Of a stretch of 34,937 nucleotides of DNA, positions 1-9,450 are shown piece by piece. The notes below the pieces were generated by a model. The model saw nothing but the letters and a program-made list of their open reading frames with translations, ran no database searches and was not told the origin of the DNA. Numbering within the stretch: position 1 is the stretch's first letter; the number at the start of each line of letters is the position of its first letter. The DNA is from an uncultured Saprospiraceae bacterium (GTDB taxonomy: Bacteria > Bacteroidota > Bacteroidia > Chitinophagales > Saprospiraceae), in assembly GCA_938002665.1 (NCBI GenBank), contig CALLAE010000080.1, forward strand, positions 1-34,937, in the 5' to 3' direction. The position numbers and the translations under genes are program-made.

Positions 1-2801
1 GTGTGACTGGTTTTGTGTTTGGCGATTTTCTCAGGAGTACCAGTACATAAGATAGTGCCACCGCCACTGCCTCCTTCTAGTCCGACATCTATGACATAAT
101 CCGCTACCTTGATAACATCCATGTTGTGTTCTATCACGACGATGGTATTCCCTTTGTCTACCAGCTTTTGCAAGACACCTAGCAAGAGCTTGATATCATG
201 AAAGTGCAAGCCGGTAGTGGGTTCGTCCAGAATATAGAAGGTATTGCCGGTATCCTTTTTTGAGAGCTCTTCTGCCAGCTTTACTCTTTGTGCTTCTCCA
301 CCAGATAAGGTAGTGGAACTTTGACCTAGGGTGATGTAACCCAGACCGACATCGTTCAGCGTTTTTAGCTTTCTGTAAATTTTAGGAATCGCCTTAAAAA
401 ATTCTACTGCTTCAGAGACATTAAGATTGAGCACATCAGAGATCGTTTTTCCTTTGTACATTATTTCCAAGGTCTCTCTCTTGTAACGTTTGCCAAGGCA
501 TTCCTCGCATTCCACATACACATCGGGTAGGAAGTTCATTTCTATGAGTTTCATCCCGCCGCCTTCGCAGGTTGCACATCTTCCATCTTTGACATTGAAA
601 GAGAAACGGCCAGCTTTGTAGCCTCTTATTTTAGATTCTGGGAGGCTAGCAAAAATGTTTCTGATGTCTGTAAATACGCCAATGTAAGTCACGGGATTTG
701 ATCGTGGTGTCCTACCTATGGGAGACTGATCTATTTCTATGACTTTATCTAGGTGCTCCAGACCTTTGATGGCTTTGTATTCTAAAGGTCGCTTGATGCT
801 TTTATAAAAGTGCTGGCGGAGTATGTGATACAGAGTAGAATTGATCAAGGTAGATTTTCCACTTCCAGAGACACCTGTGATACAGGTAAAGGTACCGAGC
901 GGTATTTCTATAGATACATTTTTTAGGTTGTTTCCTTTAGCGCCTTCTAGCTTTAGACTTTTGCCATTGCCTTTTCTTCTGGTTTTAGGTACTTCTATTT
1001 TCTGCTTGTCTGTCAGATACTCTGCTGTGACACCTTTGCCTTTGAAGAACTGTTTGGGTAGTCCTTCATCTACGATCTCACCGCCTAGCTTGCCAGCACC
1101 TGGTCCGAGATCTATCAGATAGTCAGAAGCCATCATGATATCTTTATCATGTTCTACCACCACTACTGTGTTGCCTATATGGGTTAGGTCCTTGAGCGCG
1201 GTAATGAGTTTCTGATTGTCTCGCTGGTGGAGTCCTATGCTCGGCTCATCCATAATGTAGGTGATGCCTGAGAGCTGAGAACCTATCTGTGTGGCCAATC
1301 TGGTTCTTTGCGATTCGCCACCTGACAGCGTTCTGGTAGGTCTATTGAGGCTTAGGTAATTGAGGCCGACATCCAGAAGGAATTGGATTCTCATTCTGAT
1401 CTCTTTGAGAATGTCTTTGGCTATAGTGTTCTGCTTCTTATTCAGCTTGGACTCTATCGTTGAAAACCATTCTTGAAGGAGATCTAGATCCATGGTCGCA
1501 AGCTCTGCTACATGCTTTTCTCCTAGCTTAAAGTGTAAAGACTCTTTTTTTAATCTGTAGCCTTCACATTCAGGACAACTGATGACAGTCATGAAATCTT
1601 CTGCCCATCGTCTTATTTTTTCGGAACTGGAAGTTGATTGCCATCTGGACAACATCTCTATCAGCCCTTCGTTTGCGAGATTATAGACAAAATCATTTTT
1701 GCTATAACTCATCTTCACATCCATCTCTTCGCCACCATTGAGGATGACGTCCATCGCTTTCTTTGGAATTTTCTTTATAGGTGTGGAAAAAGTAAACTTG
1801 TATTTTTTTGCTATGGCTCGTAGCTGAGTGAAAGTATAGTTATCCCGTACTTCTCCGAAAGGGACAATGCCTGCCTCATTGATACTTTTAGTGTTGTCTG
1901 GTATAACTTTATCCAGATCCACATCATGACATTCTCCGAGACCCCTGCATTTAGGACAGGTGCCATAGGGCGAATTGAATGAGAAGGTGTTAGGCGAGGG
2001 CTTTTCATACGAGATCCCCGTGTCAGAACACATGAGTCGCTTGCTGTAGGTTTTGACTTCATCAGTATCTACATTCAGAATCTGGATAAAGTCTGGGCTC
2101 TGTTTGAAAGCAATTTCAAGAGATTCTGCTAGTCTGTCTCTTTTAGCTTTTGTGACTTTGATCCTGTCTACCACGATTTCTATATCGTGGACCTTGTATC
2201 TATCTAGTTGGAGGCCAGGAACCAAGTCCTTTATTTCTCCATCTGCACGTACCTTGGTATAGCCTTTCTTTCTAGTTTGTTCAAAGAGTTCTCTGTAATG
2301 TCCTTTTCTAGCTCTGATTACAGGAGCGAGGATACAGATCTTTTTATTATTGAAGAGTTTTAGGACTTGTTCTATTATTTCTACTTCTGTATACTGGACC
2401 ATTTTCTTGCCCGTGTTATAACTATAAGCTTCTCCTATCCGTGCATAGAGCAGTCTTAGGAAATCATAGATCTCGGTAGTGGTCCCTACAGTACTTCTCG
2501 GGTTCCAAGAGGTTGTCTTTTGTTCTATAGAAATGACGGGGCTGAGGCCATTTATTTTTTCTACATCAGGCCTTTCCATCTTGCCGAGAAACTGTCGGGC
2601 ATAAGCTGAGAAGGTCTCCATGTATCTCCTTTGCCCTTCTGCATACAGGGTATCAAAGGCAAGTGAGGATTTTCCACTTCCACTGAGGCCTGTGATCACT
2701 ATCAGCTTGTTTTTTGGTATGCGTATATCTATGTCCTTGAGATTGTTCTCTCGGGCACCTATAATTTCTATGTACTGATCTTCAGCTTTTGATTTAGCCA
2801 T
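1..2801 (-). CDS. uvrA: Excinuclease ABC subunit A (C-terminal end cut off by the window)
   Basis: UvrA is the DNA-damage-recognising ATPase of nucleotide excision repair; it loads UvrB at lesions in the cytoplasm. The minus-strand frame starts with ATG at 2801 (MAKSKAEDQYIEIIGARENN) and stays open to base 1, giving 933 codons; the family is about 940 residues, so only the last few residues lie outside. Seen: Walker A ITGLSGSGKSS near residue 27, the VGTTTEIYD region, ABC signatures LSGGESQRTRLA and LSGGEAQRVKLAEEL, second Walker A ITGVSGSGKST, Walker B motifs YIMDEPSIGLHQRD and YILDEPTTGLH, and zinc-finger cysteines CPKC, CPEC and CATC/CEEC. The first pair of the insertion zinc site reads CSDT rather than CxxC, which I believe is common in Bacteroidota UvrA. 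No neighbour shares its operon here. Identity is essentially certain. Confidence 0.97.
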   Translation of the reverse strand, partial: MAKSKAEDQYIEIIGARENNLKDIDIRIPKNKLIVITGLSGSGKSSLAFDTLYAEGQRRYMETFSAYARQFLGKMERPDVEKINGLSPVISIEQKTTSWNPRSTVGTTTEIYDFLRLLYARIGEAYSYNTGKKMVQYTEVEIIEQVLKLFNNKKICILAPVIRARKGHYRELFEQTRKKGYTKVRADGEIKDLVPGLQLDRYKVHDIEIVVDRIKVTKAKRDRLAESLEIAFKQSPDFIQILNVDTDEVKTYSKRLMCSDTGISYEKPSPNTFSFNSPYGTCPKCRGLGECHDVDLDKVIPDNTKSINEAGIVPFGEVRDNYTFTQLRAIAKKYKFTFSTPIKKIPKKAMDVILNGGEEMDVKMSYSKNDFVYNLANEGLIEMLSRWQSTSSSEKIRRWAEDFMTVISCPECEGYRLKKESLHFKLGEKHVAELATMDLDLLQEWFSTIESKLNKKQNTIAKDILKEIRMRIQFLLDVGLNYLSLNRPTRTLSGGESQRTRLATQIGSQLSGITYIMDEPSIGLHQRDNQKLITALKDLTHIGNTVVVVEHDKDIMMASDYLIDLGPGAGKLGGEIVDEGLPKQFFKGKGVTAEYLTDKQKIEVPKTRRKGNGKSLKLEGAKGNNLKNVSIEIPLGTFTCITGVSGSGKSTLINSTLYHILRQHFYKSIKRPLEYKAIKGLEHLDKVIEIDQSPIGRTPRSNPVTYIGVFTDIRNIFASLPESKIRGYKAGRFSFNVKDGRCATCEGGGMKLIEMNFLPDVYVECEECLGKRYKRETLEIMYKGKTISDVLNLNVSEAVEFFKAIPKIYRKLKTLNDVGLGYITLGQSSTTLSGGEAQRVKLAEELSKKDTGNTFYILDEPTTGLHFHDIKLLLGVLQKLVDKGNTIVVIEHNMDVIKVADYVIDVGLEGGSGGGTILCTGTPEKIAKHKTSH

Positions 2802-3318
2802 TAATAAGGGATGTGTGAAGGCCCATTTTTGCCGCAGAAAATGATATCGACCATTAAAATCCAAATATGATGAATTACTTGCATAGGATAGGTCTGTAAG
2901 CTACTTAATTTGAACTCGTGGAAGTAAATTCTGAATTCTAGGTTTTTTAGTGATGAGTGATGAGTGATGAGTGATGAGTGATGAGTTGTGCGGCTGCATT
3001 ATACCAATCTCCTCCAATCAAATTGCGCAAGCATCCAAGACAATCTGCTGAATAGGAGGCAAGTACAAACAATGAAAAAATAATACAATAAACTTCTATG
3101 TGTTAAGACGACCAGATATTTGGTGGAATGGTTTTTTTTTTTTTGGATATTGCTTACAGGTATATAATGAACAACAGAACAACCCTCTAGATCAACTTAC
3201 TTAATTGAATAACAACGGCTTGCAGAAAAAATAATAATCTGTAACCACTATTAGCTTTAATAATCTTATAAGACTGGAATACCATGTTGTAGGTGCAATG
3301 ATGCCCTGTAATGAGTAT
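2802..3318. other. Noncoding AT-rich spacer between uvrA and the T9SS island
   Basis: No ORF with recognisable protein character was seen on either strand. It contains the heptamer tract at 2951-2985 and a run of 13 T at 3132-3144 preceded by a weak hairpin (ACCA...TGGT, 3110-3125). The part from about 3256 shows weaker similarity to 9396-9450, so the duplicated leader described below may extend leftwards into it. Confidence 0.6.
2951..2985. repeat. Five perfect tandem copies of the 7-mer TGATGAG
   Basis: TGATGAG is repeated five times without error, about 150 bp upstream of uvrA and 520 bp upstream of the first T9SS gene. It lies in noncoding DNA. A perfect heptamer tract can change copy number by slippage; no promoter is visible beside it, so a regulatory role is not supported. 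Confidence 0.9.
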
Positions 3319-3466
3319 ATAATATGGGTTAAAACAAAGAGAGCCCACGTAACTGATGTATCAGTAGCAGACCCTCGATCTCGGTACTAAACGAGGCTGC
3401 AAAGATAGGTCTTCTCTTTCTTTTTTCTCAGGCGCAAGAATATTTCTGAATCATGCGCTTTTTTTT
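3319..3466 (+). promoter_or_regulatory. Structured leader element, copy A (riboswitch-like architecture, function unknown)
   Basis: Nearly identical to 9451-9590, and like it located just upstream of a large T9SS gene. The sequence folds as a closed junction: outer stem AAAGAGA (3336-3342) with TCTCTTT (3413-3419); hairpin ACTGAT/ATCAGT (3352-3365); and a long hairpin GCAG+CCTCG (3367-3377) with CGAGG+CTGC (3392-3400). It is followed by a second hairpin and a T run at 3432-3466. An aptamer-like domain, then a terminator-like hairpin, then a start codon is the layout of a transcriptional riboswitch or protein-binding leader. I do not recognise it as a named class. On the opposite strand TATCTTTGCA (3407-3398) resembles a Bacteroidota -7 box, so a minus-strand small RNA is the alternative. 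Confidence 0.55.
3432..3466 (+). terminator. Terminator-like hairpin ending leader copy A
   Basis: GCGCA (3432-3436) pairs with TGCGC (3454-3458), with an inner stem AGAA/TTCT (3437-3440, 3444-3447), and eight T follow at 3459-3466. It sits 40 bp before the start codon at 3506, so it could act as an attenuator for that gene. Copy B at 9564-9590 keeps both stems but lacks the T run. Confidence 0.5.
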
Positions 3467-3505
3467 AGATATGGAAGTAGGAATTACATATTAACTCAAA
3501 ACCAG

Positions 3506-6500
3506 ATGAAAAGTAATTTTGTCTATATTTTAATTTTAGTGACTCTAAAATTATGTTCTCAGAACTGTCCAAATCTAGTTTTAAATGGTGACTTTGAAGT
3601 TTATGATTCAGACTGTGTAGAAAATTTGCCTAATGGAGTTGGAATAAGCGCATTTGGGCAATTCCTTGATTGTGTAGATGAATGGCAATCACAAGTTATT
3701 AATATTCAAAATACAGCTGATTTATTATTACCTCTCAGCAATTTTCCCAATAACAGTTTTGGTGAAATGAATAATTACGTAATAAGCTCACAAGCAGGAT
3801 TTTGTTACGGGAACAGTATTTTTGGGCATATTGAATGGATAGAAATTGCAAACCTAATTGAAATACAGAATTCTTTAGAGTTCGATGTTTCTTTAAAGCT
3901 AGATATTGCAGCTTCATGCTCAAATTCTATTGGACCACCTGGGAATTGGCCATTATTAAATTTAACCCCTGGCCAACTTAACATAGATTATTTAGTTGCT
4001 GGATCTGTTTATCAAAATCTTACTTCTATTGTTGTAGATAATGATCTCCAAAATGGACTTATCAATACCACAATTGATATTCCACAGCCAAACAGTGGAA
4101 CTAACAGTATTAGATTAAAGTTTGGATCCCAAACTATCAATCCACCAGAAAGTGGTAAGGTTTGTTGGATAATAATTGATAATGTTTCTCTTCAATGTGA
4201 AATTTTAGATCCCAACTTAGAAATTGAAGTAAATGAATTACCTAATGGAGATAGTGAATTTTCATTAGTTAATGACGGAACAGGAACTTCTTCTTCCGTT
4301 TCTTCTTATCTCTGGACCTTCGAAGATGGGACGACCTCTGATGATTCTAATCCTACAAATGGTATGATTCCTTCATGTAATGGTATGTATACCGTTTGTG
4401 TGGATATCATAGATGATGTTGACTGCTGTTCCACTATCTGTGCAGAGTTTGGAACTGATTCTAGTGGTGATTGTTGTGGTAATTTTGTCTTGACCAATGG
4501 CAATGTCCAAGATCTAGCAGATTTGTTAAGCATAAGTGACCCTTATAATCTATTGTTTGCTCAAGCTGAAGTTTTGATTGAAGGGATTTTTACTGTAGAC
4601 GAAAATTTACAATTGTCAGATGGCCTCAACTTTTATATGGCAGAAGGCTCTCAGATAGAGGCACAAAATGGCGTATTATTCAGGAAGGTCGGCGGATTTA
4701 TAAAATCATGCGATAACGCTGAGTGGAATCATATCAGAAGCACTGGAGGTACCTTCTATTTACACAGTGTTGAAATATCTGGTGCAACACATGCTATTCA
4801 GTGTGAAGGAGGAACTGGTGACATCATCTCATGTGATATTGACGGCTGTAATATTGGAATTCAGATGTACGGCGCTGATGGGTTGTTCCTCAGTCATAAT
4901 TTTATAGATGTAGATCATACTGCTATTAATGCTGATCAATCAAGCTCTTTTGTAGCTCAATTTAATAAAATAGGAACTTCTACTCCAGTAGTAAGTGGGA
5001 TTAATCTTTATAATGGTTCTGATGGTGTCATGAATAATAATACTATTGAATCTAGCTATAGAAGTATTGCGTCAAACTATTCTATCGGCGTAATGTCAGC
5101 TAATATTATAGAAAATGATGGAGATGCTGGGATATTTTCATTCGAGTCCGATGTTTTCATAGATGGTAATTATGTAGATGGCTCTGGAGATTCAGGAATT
5201 TTCTTCACCTCTAATGGAACAGGTCTTGCAAGTTCTAATTTAGTTTCAGGTGACTTTGATAGATCTTTTAATCTGCAAGCCTCGCAAAGTCATCAGGTAT
5301 ACTCGAATAATGTAACAGGGAATGGTGACGTAGGAATTTATAACAACAATTCAGCTTTCAATACCTTCGAATGCAATTATCTGACTGGACTTGGGAATTA
5401 CGGGCTTTATAATGGATCAAATTCTGTTATGCATCAAATCATCACCAATATATTTTCTGGAGATGATGGACTAGATGCTGACTTCTATAGCAACAGTGAA
5501 TTTGGGCCTCAGCCTGATCATGGTAATACTGGCTGGTGTTATACTGAAGCTAATGTAGATTCAGATAACAGTTTTTTCAGTGTCTCAGATTTGACACAAA
5601 ATTGTGTGGAGACACCTGCATTAAGTAATCCAACAGATCTTTTTAAAGGAGGAAATTCTCCTATGGTCTGCGGGAATACCCCTGGCCCTACAGGCACACC
5701 TAGCATCACATTTATCTGCTGGTGGTTAGAGTATCTTACAAATCTACCTTCAGATAAAAAGAATTCTCTTTGGATAAATTCTTATCACGTGATAAAAAGA
5801 TACAAAGCCAAGGTTCCAGAATCGGAATGGCCAGAATGTCTATGGATATTCATGCTGAACACAGAATGTGGAATGCAGCAATTAGTAGAGTCTGAAGTTG
5901 AATATATGAAGGCGCTCTCAAATTCTAAGCTTGAGATGCAAACGATAAGAGAGCAATATAATGCTAAGAGCTCAGGTGAGGATAGGACAAATAATCAAGC
6001 ATATGTCAATGCACTCCGACAAATAAAGGAATCAAAAAATCAGACCTTAAGTACGTTAAGGGTACAACAAACAGAAAGGTTGTCCACAGTTCCATGTACT
6101 GATGAAATGTTCCTGCTATGGCGCTCAGTCTACCTACTAAGATTGAAAAATCATGACGAAGTACTAAATAAAAGTGACTTAGCTTATCTAAGTTATGTTT
6201 CTGGTCTATGTGCTTCAGAATATGGAGACCCAGTTCACTGGGCTAGAGGACTATTGTCAAGTTATACTATGGAACTACCGGAAGCAAATGATGAATGTGT
6301 CGATGAAGCCTTAGAGGAACGAGAAGCAGCTATCCATCAAAAAATGGTCAATGTTCAAGTGTATCCTAATCCAGTATCATCAGTGTTCACCGTTGAATTA
6401 ACTGGTGATAAAAATGGCGCACTGCAATTGACTACACTTTCAGGAAGCATACTGAAATATCATGACTTAGTAGAAGGTCTAAATAGTATCAATGTAGAAG

Positions 6501-6580
6501 ATCTTTCGAACGGCATCTATATGATCAAAACTAAGACAGACAACTATGAGAAGACAGAAAAACTGATCATACACAGATAA
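3506..6580 (+). CDS. T9SS-exported beta-helix protein with PKD-like domain
   Basis: A 1024-residue secreted protein. Residues 1-19 form a signal peptide (MKSNFVYILILVTLKLCSQ). From about 23 is the NLVLNGDFE type of N-terminal beta-sandwich seen in many Bacteroidota surface proteins. Residues about 235-315 look like a PKD domain (YLWTFEDGTT...YTVCVDIID). Residues about 330-690 are rich in N, G, D and S with short beta-strand periodicity (SCDIDGCNIGIQMYGADGLF), typical of a right-handed parallel beta-helix. About 740-930 is a charged helical region. The last 80 residues are a type A T9SS sorting domain (VYPNPVSSVFTVEL...LSNGIYMIKTKT). The architecture resembles the metalloprotease gene at 9648 and the leader is duplicated there. 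No catalytic motif is seen, so a binding or matrix role is only inferred. Confidence 0.85.
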   Translation: MKSNFVYILILVTLKLCSQNCPNLVLNGDFEVYDSDCVENLPNGVGISAFGQFLDCVDEWQSQVINIQNTADLLLPLSNFPNNSFGEMNNYVISSQAGFCYGNSIFGHIEWIEIANLIEIQNSLEFDVSLKLDIAASCSNSIGPPGNWPLLNLTPGQLNIDYLVAGSVYQNLTSIVVDNDLQNGLINTTIDIPQPNSGTNSIRLKFGSQTINPPESGKVCWIIIDNVSLQCEILDPNLEIEVNELPNGDSEFSLVNDGTGTSSSVSSYLWTFEDGTTSDDSNPTNGMIPSCNGMYTVCVDIIDDVDCCSTICAEFGTDSSGDCCGNFVLTNGNVQDLADLLSISDPYNLLFAQAEVLIEGIFTVDENLQLSDGLNFYMAEGSQIEAQNGVLFRKVGGFIKSCDNAEWNHIRSTGGTFYLHSVEISGATHAIQCEGGTGDIISCDIDGCNIGIQMYGADGLFLSHNFIDVDHTAINADQSSSFVAQFNKIGTSTPVVSGINLYNGSDGVMNNNTIESSYRSIASNYSIGVMSANIIENDGDAGIFSFESDVFIDGNYVDGSGDSGIFFTSNGTGLASSNLVSGDFDRSFNLQASQSHQVYSNNVTGNGDVGIYNNNSAFNTFECNYLTGLGNYGLYNGSNSVMHQIITNIFSGDDGLDADFYSNSEFGPQPDHGNTGWCYTEANVDSDNSFFSVSDLTQNCVETPALSNPTDLFKGGNSPMVCGNTPGPTGTPSITFICWWLEYLTNLPSDKKNSLWINSYHVIKRYKAKVPESEWPECLWIFMLNTECGMQQLVESEVEYMKALSNSKLEMQTIREQYNAKSSGEDRTNNQAYVNALRQIKESKNQTLSTLRVQQTERLSTVPCTDEMFLLWRSVYLLRLKNHDEVLNKSDLAYLSYVSGLCASEYGDPVHWARGLLSSYTMELPEANDECVDEALEEREAAIHQKMVNVQVYPNPVSSVFTVELTGDKNGALQLTTLSGSILKYHDLVEGLNSINVEDLSNGIYMIKTKTDNYEKTEKLIIHR

Positions 6581-6592
6581 TTATTTTAATGT

Positions 6593-6622
6593 GAGGAGGA
6601 CAATAAGGTCCTCCTCTTTTTT
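6593..6622 (+). terminator. Intrinsic terminator
   Basis: Perfect 9-bp stem GAGGAGGAC/GTCCTCCTC with a 6-nt loop, followed by six T. It closes the gene ending at 6580 and lies only 15 bp before the next start codon, so the next gene needs its own promoter or depends on readthrough. Confidence 0.92.
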
Positions 6623-6637
6623 GCTTATCTTTTCTAT

Positions 6638-9358
6638 ATGAAGTACTGCTTAAGTATACTGCTAATCTTACCTCTATTTGTGTTTGCACAAAGCAAACAG
6701 GATAATTCCTGGCAACTAGAGAACTGCGAAATGATCTTTGATTCTACTGGACTGAAGGCTTATCCCAGATGGAGTGCAATAGGTGGAATAGATAAATGTG
6801 TGGCCTCTGTTTCTGATAAGAATGGTAACATAATGTTATATACGAATGGTTGTCAAGTTGCCAATCGGAATCATCAGCTGATGCCTAATGGAGACTCTCT
6901 TAACTACAACGATAGATTCTATAGAGACTTTTGGAGAAACTGTGATGGTGGATATCCTTCAAGACAAAGTATATTAATATTACCAGATCCAAAGGGCAAT
7001 GGTAATCACTATATAATTCACTTAACTGTAGATATTATTATTGATTCAATGGCAGGAACAGTAGATATACTATATAATAGATTGAATTCTAGTTATGTGG
7101 ATATGGCACTGGATAGTGGACAAGGCGATGTAGTAGAAAAAAATACTCCTTTTTTTAGTGGTGACATGAAGTCTTCGCACCTTACTGCTATTAATCATGC
7201 CAATGGCCAAGATTGGTGGATTATCAAGCCTTCGTATGAAGGAGGCTTGTACTACAGGTTTCTAATTGACAACAATGGTATATCTGTGGATAGTCAAGCT
7301 ATCGGACCTCCATTTGTTTATGAAGCTATAATCAATCCTAATGGAAATGGAGAGTCAAGATTCTCTCCAGATGGAACCAAGTATGCTTTATTTACTTTAG
7401 TAGACGGCTTGCAAGTGTATGACTTTGACAGAGAGACAGGAATGCTTTCTAATTTAAAGACTTTGCCATGGGAGCCCATAGATCAATTCAATATATTCAG
7501 CGGTATAGAATTCAGTCCTAATTCCAGATTTATATATTTAGTAAATCAATTTGAACTGCATCAGGTAGACTTGGCTGCGCCTAGTCTGAATGATGGCTTA
7601 GAAAAAATAGCTGATTATGTACCAGGAGAAATCGGTAATACCTTTGTTCATCTCAGCCTGGCCCCCGATTGTAAAATCTATGCTCGTTCTAATAGCTTCA
7701 CATTTAAGCTTCACACTATCCATAGTCCAAACGAAAAAGGCCAAGCCTGCGATTTTAGACAAAGTGATTTTGAACTGCCTTATTTTATCAACCTCGGTAG
7801 CTTCCCCAATGTTCCAAGATTCAGGGTCGATGATGAAAAACCCTGCTGTCCTACAACCAAAAAACTTATTACCACTGCTCCAGAACTAGAAGACGTCTAT
7901 TGTAGTGAGTGGTACAATACTATTAGAAATTTTGATGAAAGAAATTGCAATCCCGATTCTTTTGCTGTGATCGACCTATATAGAAAGGGGGACATAGAGC
8001 TATTGCATACAAGACGTTTCTTCAGAGATGTCGGGAGAGGTGGATTTTTCGACCTTAATGGTCATAATGTCGGCAGGTCAGAAACGAGAGATGGTGAGAT
8101 CACTTTTACGCCAGACTCCTTACTAGGCTATGAGTTCGTCAGGGTGCTAGGGGATTGTAATACGGGATTTCCCATCTGTGGGACTATAGACCGAGATAAT
8201 GATGGTGCTCTAATTGGAGATGACTGTGATGACAATGACCCTACCGTAAATCCAGGTGCTGAAGAAATATGTAATCAAAAGGATGATAACTGTGATGGTC
8301 AGATAGATGAAGGATATATCCTAGTAAGATATTACAGAGATGAAGATGGGGATGGGTATGGTGTGCCTAGTCCATCGATAATAGATTGTAAAATTCCAGA
8401 AGGTTACGTTGATAATTTTTCAGACTGTGATGATACTAACTCCTTCATTAATCCTGGCACAACAGAATTAGTCTATAATGGGATAGATGACGATTGTAAT
8501 CCTCTGACTTTGGATGACGACTTAGATGGAGATGGATTCCTACTAGCAGATGATTGTGATGACCATAACGCTGAAATTAATCCAGATGCAATAGAAAAAT
8601 GTGATGCAGTAGATAATAATTGTAATGGCGTTGTGGACGAAGGACTAGAGATCGTAATAGGCTATATCGACTTGGATGGGGATGGATACGGTTCATCTTC
8701 AGATTCTATAATATCATGTGCTCTTTTGCAAGGATATGTAGACAACAATTTAGATTGTGATGACAGCAATAATCTAGTCAATCCCGCAGCAATAGAAATT
8801 CCTTATAATACCCTTGACGACGACTGCAGTCATGAGACACCTGATGATGATCTGGATCAAGATGGATTTTTGTTAGAAGATGATTGTGATGACAATGATC
8901 CATTGATTAATCCTAACCAAACAGAAGAACCATATAATGGTATCGATGACGACTGTGACATAGCGACACTAGATGATGATCTGGATGGAGATGGCTATCT
9001 GATAGTGGATGATTGTAATGACCTCGATTCTCTAATAAATCCTCTGGCAGAAGAGATTCCTAATAATGGTATAGATGAAGATTGTGATGGTTCAGATATG
9101 ACTGATAGTATAGAAGGAGTTGATCCTGAGGAAAAAATATTAGTATATCCTAATCCTACATCAGATATCATTTACATAGACTTCAGAAAGGATCTATTCT
9201 TAAGATCCACTCTTTATGACATGAATGGAGTACTGCTAAAAACGTTCTATGGACATAGGAAAGTTGACCTAACAGAACTTGAAAATTCTCTTTACATTTT
9301 GATGATTAGGAATTCGAATAATAAATTTATTCATGTTGAAAAAATTGTAAAGTATTAA
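6638..9358 (+). CDS. T9SS-exported propeller-like protein with MopE-type metal-binding repeats
   Basis: 906 residues. Signal peptide MKYCLSILLILPLFVFA, cleaved before QSKQ. Residues about 30-400 have the WD40/propeller-like style common in Saprospiria secreted proteins (MLYTNGCQVANRNHQL, RFSPDGTKYALF, IEFSPNSRFIYLV). Residues about 518-818 contain six Asp/Cys-rich blocks of the MopE putative metal-binding family, e.g. DDCDDNDPTVNPGAEEICN and DDNCDGQIDEG, alternating with DxDGDGYG loops that resemble EF-hand calcium sites. The C-terminus (ILVYPNPTSDIIYIDF...LENSLYILMI) is a type A T9SS sorting domain. The aspartate density suggests calcium or copper binding on the cell surface; the metal cannot be decided from sequence. 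The substrate or partner of the propeller is unknown. Confidence 0.87.
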   Translation: MKYCLSILLILPLFVFAQSKQDNSWQLENCEMIFDSTGLKAYPRWSAIGGIDKCVASVSDKNGNIMLYTNGCQVANRNHQLMPNGDSLNYNDRFYRDFWRNCDGGYPSRQSILILPDPKGNGNHYIIHLTVDIIIDSMAGTVDILYNRLNSSYVDMALDSGQGDVVEKNTPFFSGDMKSSHLTAINHANGQDWWIIKPSYEGGLYYRFLIDNNGISVDSQAIGPPFVYEAIINPNGNGESRFSPDGTKYALFTLVDGLQVYDFDRETGMLSNLKTLPWEPIDQFNIFSGIEFSPNSRFIYLVNQFELHQVDLAAPSLNDGLEKIADYVPGEIGNTFVHLSLAPDCKIYARSNSFTFKLHTIHSPNEKGQACDFRQSDFELPYFINLGSFPNVPRFRVDDEKPCCPTTKKLITTAPELEDVYCSEWYNTIRNFDERNCNPDSFAVIDLYRKGDIELLHTRRFFRDVGRGGFFDLNGHNVGRSETRDGEITFTPDSLLGYEFVRVLGDCNTGFPICGTIDRDNDGALIGDDCDDNDPTVNPGAEEICNQKDDNCDGQIDEGYILVRYYRDEDGDGYGVPSPSIIDCKIPEGYVDNFSDCDDTNSFINPGTTELVYNGIDDDCNPLTLDDDLDGDGFLLADDCDDHNAEINPDAIEKCDAVDNNCNGVVDEGLEIVIGYIDLDGDGYGSSSDSIISCALLQGYVDNNLDCDDSNNLVNPAAIEIPYNTLDDDCSHETPDDDLDQDGFLLEDDCDDNDPLINPNQTEEPYNGIDDDCDIATLDDDLDGDGYLIVDDCNDLDSLINPLAEEIPNNGIDEDCDGSDMTDSIEGVDPEEKILVYPNPTSDIIYIDFRKDLFLRSTLYDMNGVLLKTFYGHRKVDLTELENSLYILMIRNSNNKFIHVEKIVKY

Positions 9359-9450
9359 GAGATAATTTCTATATGGCCTAAATAAATGGTAAAGATTAAT
9401 AACACTTAAGACTAGAATAGTATTTATAGCTGCTTTCGCAGCTATCACTA

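Noticed and set aside
3319..3466. tRNA or known riboswitch in the duplicated leader
   Set aside because: No T-arm (GTTCGA), anticodon arm or known riboswitch core was found on either strand; left as an unknown element.
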